A program made the position numbers and the translations under genes. The notes under the pieces are model-generated. The model saw only the letters and a program-made list of their open reading frames with translations, did not search any database and was not told where the DNA came from. A DNA stretch of 33,683 nt, taken from NCBI GenBank assembly GCA_021648265.1, contig JAKITD010000029.1, positions 1 through 33,683 on the forward strand, given 5' to 3'. How positions within the stretch are numbered: the stretch's first letter is position 1; each line of letters opens with the position of its first letter. The stretch comes from Flavobacteriaceae bacterium. GTDB taxonomy: Bacteria > Bacteroidota > Bacteroidia > Flavobacteriales > Flavobacteriaceae. Of this stretch, positions 7,533 through 18,039 are shown in pieces.

Positions 7533-8801
7533 TTATTTATTTTCAATTTCATCTAATCTAGCTTTCATAAGTTTAGACTCTGCATCCATACCTACTTGGC
7601 TATAAATGTCTTTTAAAACTTTTAACAAACTTGCATCATCTTTTCTTATATCAGTAGCTTTTTTTAAGTAAGGAATAGCATCTCGATAAATATTTGCTTT
7701 AACTTCTTTAAGCTCATCATAACGATCATAATCAGCCTTTGAGGTCCCTAACGCATTCATCTCTTCGATAATTGCTCCTTCTTTTGATAAAATAAGATTC
7801 GCAGTATTAATTAATGCACTTGTATAATCTGGTTTTAATTCCAATGCTTTTTTATAATAGTTCATTGCTTCTTCTTCCTCTCCATTTTTATAACTACTTA
7901 CACCAAGATTGTAATACAATTCTGCATTATTAGGATCGGTTGCTATAATTTTTTTCATAATACTTTTGTAAGTATTCATATCTCCAAAATTATATGCCAT
8001 GTCTGCCTCAGCTCTCATTAAAGAAACATCATCTGGGTTTTCTTTTCTAGCTTCACTCATCATCGCTTTCGCTTCCTCATTTTTACCTTGACTAATATAT
8101 ATTAATGTAACGTTTCTTAAAATTTCGCCTTTATTAGATTTTGATAACCGCTCTTTAGGACTTGTATACATTTTTGTTAGCAATTTTGTGTTTCTATCGG
8201 CTTCACTAGCAAAAACAACTACTTCACCTGAAATAATATTTGTAGCTATATACTCTTTTGCAATACCTGTATAACCTAAATCTAATAGTTTTTTATAATA
8301 GGTTAAAGCATTCTCGTATTCTTTTGCATTAACAGCATTACCCGCTGCAAAATATAAATCTGAGGTATCTTTTTTACTCACCATATAACTTGTATATAGT
8401 TTTTTTGACGCTCTTTTATAATTTTTAGCTTTTTGATCTTCAATAGCACTGTTTACCAATTTAACTCTTATATTTTGAGTTCCATTTTGGGCATCTACTG
8501 CATTTTTCCCTTTTGGGTTTAAGTTAATTGCTTTTTCAAAAGATTCTGCAGATTCAATAAGTTTTTCAAAATCATCATTACCAGAATCACCAAGTAAAGC
8601 CTCACCTTTTGCAATGTAAAATTGAATTTTTAAATCTTTATCGGCATTATTTATTAATCCTTCAGCCTGTTTTAATAATGTAACTGCTTCTGAAAAATTT
8701 CCAGCCTTGATGTTTTTTTGAGCTTTTTTAATCTCTTTTTTTTGTCCAAAAGTTATAGCAGATACCATCATCAAGCCTACTATTAAAATTTGTTTTTTCA
8801 T
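7533..8801 (-). CDS. Periplasmic tetratricopeptide-repeat protein
   Basis: 422 residues beginning with a signal peptide (MKKQILIVGLMMVSAITFGQ). The mature part is a chain of TPR helices. The clearest repeats are AKEYENALTYYKKLLDLGY near 160 and AELYYNLGVSSYKNGEEEEAMNYYKKALELKPDYTSALINTANL near 293-335; the last 60 residues (AIPYLKKATDIRKDDASLLKVLKDIYSQVG) form another pair. TPRs are protein-binding scaffolds and the partner is unknown. It starts 30 nt after the gyrA stop with no terminator between, so it is the second gene of a gyrA operon. I have the impression that this pairing is common in flavobacteria. No lipobox is present. Confidence 0.9.
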   Translation of the reverse strand: MKKQILIVGLMMVSAITFGQKKEIKKAQKNIKAGNFSEAVTLLKQAEGLINNADKDLKIQFYIAKGEALLGDSGNDDFEKLIESAESFEKAINLNPKGKNAVDAQNGTQNIRVKLVNSAIEDQKAKNYKRASKKLYTSYMVSKKDTSDLYFAAGNAVNAKEYENALTYYKKLLDLGYTGIAKEYIATNIISGEVVVFASEADRNTKLLTKMYTSPKERLSKSNKGEILRNVTLIYISQGKNEEAKAMMSEARKENPDDVSLMRAEADMAYNFGDMNTYKSIMKKIIATDPNNAELYYNLGVSSYKNGEEEEAMNYYKKALELKPDYTSALINTANLILSKEGAIIEEMNALGTSKADYDRYDELKEVKANIYRDAIPYLKKATDIRKDDASLLKVLKDIYSQVGMDAESKLMKARLDEIENK

Positions 8802-8831
8802 TTTATTTGATTTTAAATTATTTATTTGATT

Positions 8832-11378
8832 TTATTCCTCTTCGTTATTTGCCTCAGAAGTAGTTTCATCTGTTTGATCTGTAGCGGTTTCATTTTCAGG
8901 AACAATTACATTTCCATCTTCGTCTAATTCTACCTCTTCATCATCGTGCATCACTTTTGCTACTGCGGCAATTGCATCACCGTCTCTTACCTTAATAAGC
9001 CGAACACCTTGTGTTGCACGACCCATTACACGTAATTTAGATACTTCTAATCGGATTGCAATTCCAGATTTATTGATAATCATCAAATCATCATCATCCG
9101 TTACGTTTTTAATGGCGACTAATTTACCAGTTTTTTCTGTAATACTAATAGTTTTTACACCTTTTCCGCCACGGTTTGTGATTCGGTAATCTTCTAGGCT
9201 TGAACGTTTACCATAACCATTTTCAGCTACAACTAAAACATCCGTTTCAGAATCGTTAATGGTAATCATTCCTATTACTTCATCAGTATCATTTCCTAAA
9301 CGAATCCCTCTAACTCCTGAAGCATTACGACCCATAGAACGAGTTTTCTCTTCTTCAAAACGAATGGCTTTACCAGAGCGAACCGCCAACATCACTTGAC
9401 TATCGCCAGTGGTTAGTTTTGCTTCTAGTAATTCATCGCCTTCCTTAATAGTAATGGCGTTGATTCCGTTGGTACGAGGTCTAGAATATTGTTCTAAAGG
9501 TGTTTTCTTAACTTGACCTTTTTTGGTTGCCATAATAACATAATGACTATTAATATAATCTTCATCTTTAAGGTCTTGTGTACAAATAAATGCTTTCACT
9601 TTATCCTCTAAGCCTATATTAATTAAGTTCTGAATTGCTCTACCTTTTGAAGTTCTACTTCCTTCAGGTATTTCAAATACACGCATCCAGAAACATTTTC
9701 CAGTTTGTGTAAAGAATAACATATATTGATGGTTAGTTCCCACAAATAAATGTTCTAAGAAATCTTCATTTCTTGTAGATGTTGCTTTAGCACCAACTCC
9801 TCCTCTATTTTGCTTTTTATATTCAGAAAGAGAAGTACGTTTAATATAGCCTGCATGAGAAATGGTAATCACCACTTTTTCATCAGGAATTAAATCGGTA
9901 ATACTTACATCACCGCCAGAATATTCAATTACTGAGCGTCTTTCATCACCATATTTAGCTCTTATTTCTTCAAGTTCTTCCTTAATAATACTCATTCTAA
10001 GTTCTTCACTAGCTAAAATATCTCTATATCCTTGAATGGTTTTCATCAACTCTTCATATTCAGAACGTAATTTATCTTGTTCTAAACCTGTAAGTTGACG
10101 CAATCGCATTTCAACAATAGCTTTGGCTTGAATTTCGGAAAGTTCAAAAGCTTCAATTAATTTTGCTCTGGCTTCATCAGCATTTTTTGAAGCACGAATT
10201 AACCGAATTACTTCATCTATATTATCGGAAGCAATGATTAATCCTTCTAAAATATGAGCGCGTTCTTCTGCCTTTCTTAGTAAATATTCTGTACGGCGAA
10301 CCACCACTTCATGACGGTGCTCCACAAAATAATGAATTAATTCTTTCAGATTTAATAATTGTGGTCTTCCTTTTACCAAGCAGATATTGTTAACACTAAA
10401 ACTCGACTGAAGCGCCGTGTATTTGTACAACATATTCAATACGATATTAGGGATTGCATCACGTTTTAAAATATAAACGATACGCATTCCTTTTCTATCA
10501 GATTCATCACGAATATTAGAAATTCCTTCAATTTTCTTATCATTTACAAGATCGGCAGTTTTCTTAATCATATCTGCCTTGTTCACTTGATAAGGAACTT
10601 CGCTAACAATAATACATTCTCTTCCTTGTACTTCTTCAAAAGAAGTTTTTGCTCGCATTACAATTTTTCCTCTTCCTGTATGAAAAGCATCTTTTACACC
10701 TTCATATCCATAAATGGTTCCTCCAGTTGGAAAATCGGGAGCTTTAATATGTTGCATCAATCCATCGATATCAATATCATTGTCTTCGATATAAGCAATG
10801 GTACCGTCGATTACTTCGGTTAAATTATGAGGAGGCATATTGGTTGCCATACCTACCGCAATTCCCGAAGCTCCATTAATTAATAATCCTGGAACACGAG
10901 TTGGTAAAACAGTTGGTTCTTTTAAGGTATCATCAAAGTTTAATTGATGATCTACGGTATCTTTATCAATATCTGCCAACATGTCTTCCGAAATCTTCTG
11001 CATTCGCGCTTCTGTATAACGCATGGCAGCCGGACTGTCACCATCAATTGAACCGAAATTTCCTTGCCCATCGACCAACATATAACGCAAACTCCATTCT
11101 TGAGCCATACGAACCATCGCATCGTACACAGAAGTATCACCATGTGGGTGGTATTTACCTAAAACTTCTCCTACAATTCTTGCCGATTTTTTATGAGCGC
11201 CTGTAGCTCTAATACCTAATTCGTGCATTCCAAATAAAACTCTTCTGTGAACTGGTTTCATACCATCCCTTACGTCTGGTAGTGCACGAGACACAATAAC
11301 TGACATTGAATAATCAATGTAAGCTGATTTCATTTCATCCTCAATGTTAATAGGGATTATTTTTTCGCCTTCAGCCAT
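8832..11378 (-). CDS. gyrA: DNA gyrase subunit A
   Basis: 848 residues, full length. Gyrase introduces negative supercoils by cutting and passing duplex DNA, with GyrB supplying ATP hydrolysis. The winged-helix cleavage domain holds the quinolone-determining region ([19 protein letters not shown], 75-93) and the DNA-linking Tyr121 in [10 protein letters not shown]. The position equivalent to E. coli Ser83 is Thr82, while the Asp87 equivalent (Asp86) is kept. The C-terminal beta-pinwheel starts after a GyrA-box-like QNRGGVG near residue 525, and a second NRGGKG copy lies near 735. The last 35 residues are an acidic tail rich in Glu, Asp and Thr, as in other Bacteroidota. GyrA is preferred over ParC because of the box and the full pinwheel. 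It is first in an operon with the TPR gene and divergent from clpC. Confidence 0.97.
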   Translation of the reverse strand: MAEGEKIIPINIEDEMKSAYIDYSMSVIVSRALPDVRDGMKPVHRRVLFGMHELGIRATGAHKKSARIVGEVLGKYHPHGDTSVYDAMVRMAQEWSLRYMLVDGQGNFGSIDGDSPAAMRYTEARMQKISEDMLADIDKDTVDHQLNFDDTLKEPTVLPTRVPGLLINGASGIAVGMATNMPPHNLTEVIDGTIAYIEDNDIDIDGLMQHIKAPDFPTGGTIYGYEGVKDAFHTGRGKIVMRAKTSFEEVQGRECIIVSEVPYQVNKADMIKKTADLVNDKKIEGISNIRDESDRKGMRIVYILKRDAIPNIVLNMLYKYTALQSSFSVNNICLVKGRPQLLNLKELIHYFVEHRHEVVVRRTEYLLRKAEERAHILEGLIIASDNIDEVIRLIRASKNADEARAKLIEAFELSEIQAKAIVEMRLRQLTGLEQDKLRSEYEELMKTIQGYRDILASEELRMSIIKEELEEIRAKYGDERRSVIEYSGGDVSITDLIPDEKVVITISHAGYIKRTSLSEYKKQNRGGVGAKATSTRNEDFLEHLFVGTNHQYMLFFTQTGKCFWMRVFEIPEGSRTSKGRAIQNLINIGLEDKVKAFICTQDLKDEDYINSHYVIMATKKGQVKKTPLEQYSRPRTNGINAITIKEGDELLEAKLTTGDSQVMLAVRSGKAIRFEEEKTRSMGRNASGVRGIRLGNDTDEVIGMITINDSETDVLVVAENGYGKRSSLEDYRITNRGGKGVKTISITEKTGKLVAIKNVTDDDDLMIINKSGIAIRLEVSKLRVMGRATQGVRLIKVRDGDAIAAVAKVMHDDEEVELDEDGNVIVPENETATDQTDETTSEANNEEE

Positions 11379-11636
11379 AAATATTTTCTTTAATTTTAAT
11401 TAATAATTCTAAAAAAGCAAGATACATTATTTGTATATTTCTGAGCATAAAAAACACTTTAAAAAACAACTATTTTATTAACAAAAAATAAGGTAAAAAC
11501 CGTTAATAACTATCGGTTTTATTGTTTTGATATTCGTAAGTTTTTTTGTCCTTTTACTACTATTCACAGTATAAGGTATAATTTTTGACTTATTGAAGTA
11601 ATTATACTATTTTTAGACGCTTAGGATTTATATAAT

Positions 11637-14189
11637 ATGGACGATAATTTTTCACCAAGAGTAAAGGATGTAATTGCTTTTAGCAAAGAAGAAGCATTGC
11701 GCTTAGGTCACGAATTTATAGGCACTGAACATTTAATGTTGGGATTGCTTCGCGACGGAAATGGCAAAGCTGTTTCCATATTAAACACCTTAGAGGTGGA
11801 TTTAAATCACCTTCGTAGAAAGGTGGAAATTTTAAGTCCTGCCAATCCCAATTTAGTAAGTCAGGAAAATGAAAAGAAAAACCTTCATTTAACCCGTCAA
11901 GCGGAAAGAGCCTTAAAGACCACTTTTTTAGAAGCAAAACTGTTTCAAAGCACGTCTATAAATACAGCACATTTACTTTTGTGTATTTTAAGAAATGAAA
12001 ATGACCCGACCACAAAATTATTAAACAAGATGAAAATAGATTATGACGGTGTAAAAGATCAATTTAAATTATTGATTTCAAAAGACGAAGACTATATAGA
12101 AGGACCAACATCTGCAGCGTTTCCTAACGATGATGATTTACCCTCAGAACAACCCGGGAAAGAAAATATTTTTTCTGGAAGTCCAGCCAAAGCAAATAAA
12201 AAGTCTAAAACTCCTGTTTTGGATAACTTCGGAAGAGATTTAACCACTCTAGCTATCGAAGGAAAATTAGACCCTGTAGTGGGTCGAGAAGCTGAAATAC
12301 AACGTGTTTCACAGATACTTTCTAGAAGAAAAAAGAACAACCCATTACTTATTGGTGAACCTGGAGTAGGTAAATCTGCTATTGTTGAAGGTTTAGCTTT
12401 ACGTATTATTCAACGAAAAGTGTCTCGTATATTATTTGACAAACGAGTAGTTACTTTAGATCTGGCGAGCCTTGTAGCTGGAACAAAATACCGTGGTCAG
12501 TTTGAAGAACGAATGAAAGCTGTAATGAACGAGCTTGAAAAGAATAATGACATCATTTTGTTTATAGACGAAATCCACACCATTGTTGGTGCGGGTGGTG
12601 CGACAGGCTCTCTTGATGCTTCCAATATGTTTAAACCTGCATTAGCAAGAGGTGAACTGCAATGTATTGGCGCGACTACTTTAGATGAATATCGACAATA
12701 TATTGAGAAAGATGGTGCTTTAGAAAGACGTTTTCAAAAAATAATTGTAGAACCTACTTCGGTGGAGGAATCTATTGAAATACTTCAGAATATAAAAGAT
12801 AAATACGAAGCGCATCATCACGTAACATATACAGATGAAGCGATTGAAGCTTGTGTAAAATTAACCAACCGTTATATGACGGAACGTTTTTTACCAGACA
12901 AAGCAATCGATGCTTTAGATGAAGCGGGGTCTCGTGTACACATTACTAACATTCACGTTCCTGATAAAATTTTAGAAATTGAAGAGCAGTTACATAAGGT
13001 ACGTGAATTAAAAAATTCGGTAGTTAAAAAACAAAAATATGAAGAGGCTGCCAAATTGCGTGACGACGAAAAAAACCTAGAAAAAGAACTAGCAATTGAA
13101 CAAGAAACTTGGGAAAAAGAATCGCAATTACATCGCGAAACAGTTTCGGAAGCTAATGTAGCCGAAGTAGTTTCTATGATGACAGGTGTTCCTGTAAATA
13201 GAATCGCTCAAGCCGAAAGCTCAAAACTAGCCGAATTACCTAAACTAATCAAAGGAAAAGTAATAGGTCAAGATGAAGCGGTTACTAAAGTTGTGAAGGC
13301 AATTCAGCGTAATCGTGCAGGATTAAAAGATCCAAATAAGCCTATCGGTTCATTTATATTTTTAGGTCAAACTGGCGTTGGTAAAACTCAGTTAGCCAAA
13401 GTATTAGCTGAAGAACTTTTTGATTCAGACAATGCGTTAATTCGTATTGACATGAGCGAATATATGGAGAAATTTGCCATCTCCCGTTTAGTGGGTGCTC
13501 CTCCAGGATATGTAGGTTATGAAGAAGGAGGACAACTTACCGAAAAAGTTAGAAGAAAACCCTACGCTATTATATTATTAGATGAAATTGAAAAAGCACA
13601 TCCAGACGTATTTAATATGATGCTTCAGGTGTTAGACGACGGATTCTTAACCGATAGTTTAGGAAGAAAAATAGATTTTAGAAATACTATTATTATAATG
13701 ACTTCTAATATTGGTTCTCGTCAGTTGAAGGACTTCGGACAAGGTGTTGGTTTTGGTACTTCAGCTAAAACTACTCAGGCAGATGCACATTCAAAAAGTG
13801 TAATTGAAAATGCTTTAAAGAAAACATTTGCTCCAGAATTTCTTAACAGAATTGATGATGTGATTGTATTCAACTCTTTAGACAGAGATGATATCCACAA
13901 AATTATTGATATTGAGTTGTCTAAATTATACAATAGAATTGATGGGCTTGGTTATCATTTAAAACTTTCTACTGCTGCAAAAGATTATATTGCTGATAAA
14001 GGATTTGACAAACAATACGGGGCAAGACCTTTAAAAAGGGCTATTCAGAAATATATTGAAGATACTTTAGCGGAAGAAATCATCAACACAAAATTAAAAG
14101 AAGGTGATAGTATTTCTATGGATCTTGATAAGAATAAAAATGAACTGACTATTAAAATCATTAAGAAAAAGAAGAAAACCGATTCGTAA
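11637..14189 (+). CDS. clpC: ATP-dependent Clp protease ATP-binding subunit ClpC
   Basis: 850 residues, the standard length. ClpC is a hexameric AAA+ unfoldase that feeds substrates to ClpP. A double Clp-N repeat covers residues 1-145. The first AAA+ domain has Walker A GEPGVGKS at 240-247 and Walker B LFIDEIHT near 305. A UVR/M-domain coiled coil with [16 protein letters not shown] lies near 480, which separates ClpC from ClpA and ClpB. The second AAA+ domain has Walker A GQTGVGKT at 577-584 and Walker [16 protein letters not shown]. The C-terminal D2-small domain ends in a Lys-rich tail. It is divergent from gyrA across 258 nt of AT-rich DNA and closed by its own terminator. No clpP or mcsB lies nearby. 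Confidence 0.97.
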   Translation: MDDNFSPRVKDVIAFSKEEALRLGHEFIGTEHLMLGLLRDGNGKAVSILNTLEVDLNHLRRKVEILSPANPNLVSQENEKKNLHLTRQAERALKTTFLEAKLFQSTSINTAHLLLCILRNENDPTTKLLNKMKIDYDGVKDQFKLLISKDEDYIEGPTSAAFPNDDDLPSEQPGKENIFSGSPAKANKKSKTPVLDNFGRDLTTLAIEGKLDPVVGREAEIQRVSQILSRRKKNNPLLIGEPGVGKSAIVEGLALRIIQRKVSRILFDKRVVTLDLASLVAGTKYRGQFEERMKAVMNELEKNNDIILFIDEIHTIVGAGGATGSLDASNMFKPALARGELQCIGATTLDEYRQYIEKDGALERRFQKIIVEPTSVEESIEILQNIKDKYEAHHHVTYTDEAIEACVKLTNRYMTERFLPDKAIDALDEAGSRVHITNIHVPDKILEIEEQLHKVRELKNSVVKKQKYEEAAKLRDDEKNLEKELAIEQETWEKESQLHRETVSEANVAEVVSMMTGVPVNRIAQAESSKLAELPKLIKGKVIGQDEAVTKVVKAIQRNRAGLKDPNKPIGSFIFLGQTGVGKTQLAKVLAEELFDSDNALIRIDMSEYMEKFAISRLVGAPPGYVGYEEGGQLTEKVRRKPYAIILLDEIEKAHPDVFNMMLQVLDDGFLTDSLGRKIDFRNTIIIMTSNIGSRQLKDFGQGVGFGTSAKTTQADAHSKSVIENALKKTFAPEFLNRIDDVIVFNSLDRDDIHKIIDIELSKLYNRIDGLGYHLKLSTAAKDYIADKGFDKQYGARPLKRAIQKYIEDTLAEEIINTKLKEGDSISMDLDKNKNELTIKIIKKKKKTDS

Positions 14190-14214
14190 AACTCTTCTCT
14201 TAAACACATTTAAG

Positions 14215-14257
14215 AAGCAACATTTTTTTTGTAAATATTAAATGTTGCTTTCTCTTT
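14215..14257 (+). terminator. Terminator of clpC
   Basis: AAGCAACATTT (14215-14225) pairs over 11 bp with AAATGTTGCTT (14240-14250), followed by TCTCTTTT. It lies 25 nt past the clpC stop. Confidence 0.85.
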
Positions 14258-14641
14258 TAATAAAAACAAAAAAGAAATAAAAAATAGAATTAAAGAAGAA
14301 ATGTTTCTTACTGAAGAACCTGTGCTTAAATACAAAGAACTCACCAAGCCTATTGCTCCCTATCATACTATTGGTAATGTGTTGCGAATGGATGCAATTA
14401 ATAACAAATCAGTAAATTAACTTGCTTTACGGAATGCTGAAACAATATTTAAAAACCTAAAATGACACTTTCAAAAATTGAATACTCCGATTTTTGGATT
14501 TGTATTCGTTGTAAAAATCCTATTCTTTGGAAAAAAATTTTTTAATGCCACAAGTAATAACTTGTGTTAATTGTAGAGATAACGATAAAGTATTTAAATT
14601 TCTTTTCGTAACTTTATAATCTTAAAATTACTAGTTAATAA
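14258..14641 (+). other. Gene-poor spacer with short open frames of doubtful status
   Basis: Between the clpC terminator and the next gene there is no long frame. A 39-codon ATG frame at 14301-14420 (MFLTEEPVLKYKELTKPIAP...) has unusually protein-like composition. A 28-codon frame follows at 14462-14545. Neither resembles anything I know, and neither has a paired promoter and terminator. They may be remnants of a decayed gene. Confidence 0.3.
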
Positions 14642-15010
14642 ATGAAAACCTTACTTAAATACGATTTTTGCGAGATAGAAGTTTATAATGATTACATTAT
14701 TGCTATTATGAATGAAGGAATCTCACTTACTCCAGATAAGAATGATGTTTTATTAGGAATTTCTTCTAAATATTTTAAAAATAAAGATTTTGGATATATT
14801 ACGCATCGAATCAATTCGTACTCTGTAGATCCTAGAATTTATACCGAAACTTCAAAAATTGAAAATCTAGTATCTTTTGCAGTCGTTTCAAATAATAAAT
14901 TGGCATTGTCTAATGCTCAAATTGAAAAATTATTTTACAAAAAACCCTTTAAACAATTCATTAATCTTGAAGATGCAATTTCTTGGATTAAAAAACATGT
15001 AATTAATTAA
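14642..15010 (+). CDS. Small STAS/SpoIIAA-like domain protein (tentative)
   Basis: 122 residues, soluble, with no signal peptide. Alternating strands and helices run in the order expected of a SpoIIAA/STAS-like fold: FCEIEVYNDYIIAIMNEG, FGYITHRINSYSVDPRIY, LVSFAVVSNN, NAQIEKLFYKKPFKQFINLEDAISWIKKHV. The last segment (F...F.NLE.A..WI) is the typical closing helix of that group. The fold call is from pattern only. Members often act as small regulatory or lipid-binding proteins and the role here is unknown. Its stop overlaps the convergent hutH stop by 3 nt (shared TTAATTAA sequence), so no terminator separates them. Confidence 0.6.
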   Translation: MKTLLKYDFCEIEVYNDYIIAIMNEGISLTPDKNDVLLGISSKYFKNKDFGYITHRINSYSVDPRIYTETSKIENLVSFAVVSNNKLALSNAQIEKLFYKKPFKQFINLEDAISWIKKHVIN

Positions 15011-16515
15011 AAGAGCATATCACTGTCAATCCCTAAAGTATCTAAGAACGTAATGGTGTTCTCAATATCAGTTGCCAAAATTCGATCGTCTTCAATAATT
15101 GAAACATCACTTCTGTAGGATTTAATAAAAGCTTCAATTCCTTCTGAAGATTTTAAAGGTTCTCTAAACGAAAGTGCTTGTGAAGCATTCATTAATTCAA
15201 TTGCCAAAATACGTTCCAAATTATCTACAATTCGCAAACATTTGGTGGCAGCATTCGCACCCATACTTACGTGATCTTCTTGTCCGTTAGAAGAAACAAT
15301 AGAATCTACCGAAGCTGGTGAAGCCAATTGTTTATTCTGACTTACAATACTTGCTGCGGTATATTGTGGAATCATAAACCCGCTATTCAATCCCGGATTC
15401 TTCACTAAAAACGCTGGTAATTCTCTTAAACCTGAAACAAGTTGATAAGTTCTTCTTTCAGAAATACTTCCTAATTCCGCCATCGCAATTCCTAAATAAT
15501 CCAATGCCAATGCTAAGGGTTGTCCGTGGAAGTTTCCTCCTGAAATAATTTTATCTTCTCCAATAAATATATTTGGATTATCGGTCACCGAATTTATTTC
15601 AGTTTTAAAAGTCTTGGTAACAAACACTACGGTATCTTTTGAAGCTCCGTGTACTTGAGGAATACAACGGAAAGAATACGGATCTTGAACAGGTTTTCCT
15701 TTCGCTTGTCCTATTTCACTTCCTTCTAATAATTCCAAAATACGTTCTGCTGTTTTTACTTGGCCTCGGTGAGGTCGCACCAAATGCACCAATGGATCGT
15801 AAGGACTCATATTGCAATTAAAAGCATCGATAGAAACTGCCGAAATTAAATCTGATAAATACGATAATTTATGACTTTTTAATAAGCAATACACACCGTA
15901 AGCACTCATAAATTGAGTTCCGTTGAGCAATGCCAACCCTTCTTTTGCTTGAAGTTTTACTGATTGCCAGTTATTTTGTTTTAAAATTTCTTTAGCTTCA
16001 ACAACTTCATTATTATAGTATGCCTTTCCTTTTCCAATTAATGGCAATGCTAAATGTGCCAACGGAGCTAAATCGCCCGAGGCACCTAAAGATCCCAACT
16101 CATAAATTACTGGTAAAACATCTTCGTTATAAAAATCGATCAATCTTTGAACTGTTTCTAATTGAACTCCGCTATAACCATAACTCAAGGACTGTATTTT
16201 AAGTAATAACATTAACTTAATAATTGGTTTCGGAACCAAATCTCCCGTACCACAAGCGTGTGACATTACAATGTTTTCCTGCAATTGAGTTAAGTCTTCT
16301 GATGCAATTTTTACATTATATAAAGATCCAAAACCAGTATTAATACCGTAAATTGGTGTGTTGTTATCTGCTATTTTTGAATCTAAATAACGCTTCGATT
16401 TATTTATGTTTAAGGTAGCTTCTTCAGAAAGAGCTAATGATTTGTTTTCTTCAACAATCGATTTAATTATTTGTAAATCGAGTAATTCGGAACTTATATA
16501 ATGAGTTTTTGACAT
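15007..16515 (-). CDS. hutH: Histidine ammonia-lyase
   Basis: 502 residues, the standard length. The enzyme removes ammonia from L-histidine to give urocanate, the first step of histidine use. The Ala145-Ser146-Gly147 triad in GSLGASGDLAPLAH cyclises on its own into the electrophilic MIO group. Other family marks are YGINTGFG at 56-63, the catalytic-region FHGQPLALALD near 325, and QEDHVSMG near 410. I favour histidine over phenylalanine or tyrosine because this pattern is the usual HutH form in Bacteroidota, but a tyrosine or aryl-specific MIO lyase cannot be fully excluded. No hutU, hutI or hutG lies beside it, so it appears to stand alone. Confidence 0.9.
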   Translation of the reverse strand: MSKTHYISSELLDLQIIKSIVEENKSLALSEEATLNINKSKRYLDSKIADNNTPIYGINTGFGSLYNVKIASEDLTQLQENIVMSHACGTGDLVPKPIIKLMLLLKIQSLSYGYSGVQLETVQRLIDFYNEDVLPVIYELGSLGASGDLAPLAHLALPLIGKGKAYYNNEVVEAKEILKQNNWQSVKLQAKEGLALLNGTQFMSAYGVYCLLKSHKLSYLSDLISAVSIDAFNCNMSPYDPLVHLVRPHRGQVKTAERILELLEGSEIGQAKGKPVQDPYSFRCIPQVHGASKDTVVFVTKTFKTEINSVTDNPNIFIGEDKIISGGNFHGQPLALALDYLGIAMAELGSISERRTYQLVSGLRELPAFLVKNPGLNSGFMIPQYTAASIVSQNKQLASPASVDSIVSSNGQEDHVSMGANAATKCLRIVDNLERILAIELMNASQALSFREPLKSSEGIEAFIKSYRSDVSIIEDDRILATDIENTITFLDTLGIDSDMLF

Positions 16516-16628
16516 CTTGAAATATACATTTTTGAGGACACAAAAATACTAATTCCTTGTTAAGATTAATGTTATTTTTTTTGTGGAATAATTATTATGT
16601 TACATTAGCAAAAATTAAAAATAATCTA

Positions 16629-17993
16629 ATGAAAAACCTACTATTACTTTTAGTTGTCATCTCTTTATTTTCTTGTCAAGAGGAAGTAAAACCTACGTAT
16701 GCAGTATTTAACGGAACCGTTGAAAACAACAATGCCAAAGCTGTTAAAATATTTGGAAATGATTTCGATAAAGACCTTACCATATCAGAAAATGGAACCT
16801 TTGGAGATACCTTAAAAATACCAAACGACGGTTTTTACGCCTTGCGTGTTGGTCGTGAAAGCTCTCCAATCTATTTAACTAAAGGGGCAATTGTTGGTGT
16901 TACTATTAATGTAAAAGAATTTGACGAATCTCTTGTATATACAGGAAACTTATCAAACGAAAATAATTATCTAGCTGCAAAATATTTACTTTCTGAAAAA
17001 GGAATGGAAATAGATAAAATGTATTCCTTACCTGAAACTGATTTTCTTGTAGAGGTTAATAAATTAAACGATTCTTATAGCTCACTACTAAACGCTACAG
17101 AAGGAGCTTCAGAAGAATTTAAAACAAAAGAATCTAAAGAATTAGAATATGCACATCTTAATAACATTGAAAACTACAAAAATTACCATCGTTATTTTGC
17201 AAAAGACAACGAATTTGAAGTTTCAGAAAATTTTTATGATGTATTAAAAGACGTTGACTATTCAGATTTGAAAGCGTATAATTCTTCTAAAGCATACAAA
17301 TCTTTATTAGAAACTCATTTTCACAGAATGGCAAATGCTGTAAAAGAAAAAGAAGGTATTTCTGAAGCATTGGCTTACTTACAAGTAATTAATGACAATA
17401 TACCTAACGGAAAAGAAAAGGACGAGTTAATGGTAAATTATTTACGTTATGGTATGAAAGCAGACAACTCTTTAGAAGAAGTATTTACTTTATACAAAAC
17501 TGCAAATCCTACTTCTAAAAATTTACCGAAATTGACAAAAAGCTACGAGTTATTAAAAACATTAACTCCCGGAAAAGCATCTCCTACTTTTAAATACGAA
17601 AACCACAAAGGTGGCGAAACTAGTTTAGCAGACCTAAAAGGAAAAGTAGTTTATGTAGATGTTTGGGCAACTTGGTGCGGACCTTGTAAAAGAGAAATCC
17701 CTTTCTTAAAAGAATTGGATAAAGATTACCACGGAAAAAACATTGCCTTTGTAAGTATCTCTATCGATGAAAAGAAAAATTACGAAGCTTGGAGAACAAT
17801 GGTAACCGAAAAAGAATTAGGTGGTTATCAACTTATAGCTGATAAAGATTGGAAATCTAAATTTGTAGAAGACTACAGAATTAAAGGAATTCCAAGATTT
17901 TTACTAATCGATGCAGAAGGAAACATCATCAACGCTGATGCACCAAGACCTTCAAGTCCTGAAATTAGAAAAATGATAGATGGATTGATTTAA
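16629..17993 (+). CDS. TlpA-like thiol-disulfide oxidoreductase lipoprotein
   Basis: 454 residues from ATG 16629. The frame is open 24 codons further upstream to a TTG, but MKNLLLLLVVISLFSC is plainly a lipoprotein signal peptide whose lipobox LFSC sets the start. The lipidated Cys would anchor it in the periplasm. Residues 20-310 are a mostly helical Bacteroidota-type N-terminal region (DUF4369-like beta part, then helices). The last 145 residues are a thioredoxin domain with WATWCGPCKREIPFL, active cysteines Cys350 and Cys353, and a cis-Pro loop in IKGIPRFLLID. Such proteins reduce or rearrange periplasmic disulfides, often for cytochrome maturation or stress. It is convergent with nnrD across a shared terminator. 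Confidence 0.9.
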   Translation: MKNLLLLLVVISLFSCQEEVKPTYAVFNGTVENNNAKAVKIFGNDFDKDLTISENGTFGDTLKIPNDGFYALRVGRESSPIYLTKGAIVGVTINVKEFDESLVYTGNLSNENNYLAAKYLLSEKGMEIDKMYSLPETDFLVEVNKLNDSYSSLLNATEGASEEFKTKESKELEYAHLNNIENYKNYHRYFAKDNEFEVSENFYDVLKDVDYSDLKAYNSSKAYKSLLETHFHRMANAVKEKEGISEALAYLQVINDNIPNGKEKDELMVNYLRYGMKADNSLEEVFTLYKTANPTSKNLPKLTKSYELLKTLTPGKASPTFKYENHKGGETSLADLKGKVVYVDVWATWCGPCKREIPFLKELDKDYHGKNIAFVSISIDEKKNYEAWRTMVTEKELGGYQLIADKDWKSKFVEDYRIKGIPRFLLIDAEGNIINADAPRPSSPEIRKMIDGLI

Positions 17994-18008
17994 TCTAGAA
18001 AAAAAATG

Positions 18009-18039
18009 AAAAAGGAAGCTAAAATTTAGCTTCCTTTTT
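18009..18039. terminator. Bidirectional terminator between the TlpA-like gene and nnrD
   Basis: AAAAAGGAAGCTAAA (18009-18023) pairs with TTTAGCTTCCTTTTT (18025-18039) and T's follow on both strands. It lies 15 nt past one stop and directly at the end of the convergent nnrD, whose stop is at 18040. Confidence 0.88.

Noticed and set aside
14462-14545. A 28-codon ATG frame as a gene
   Set aside because: It is too short, with no homologue known to me and no promoter or terminator of its own.
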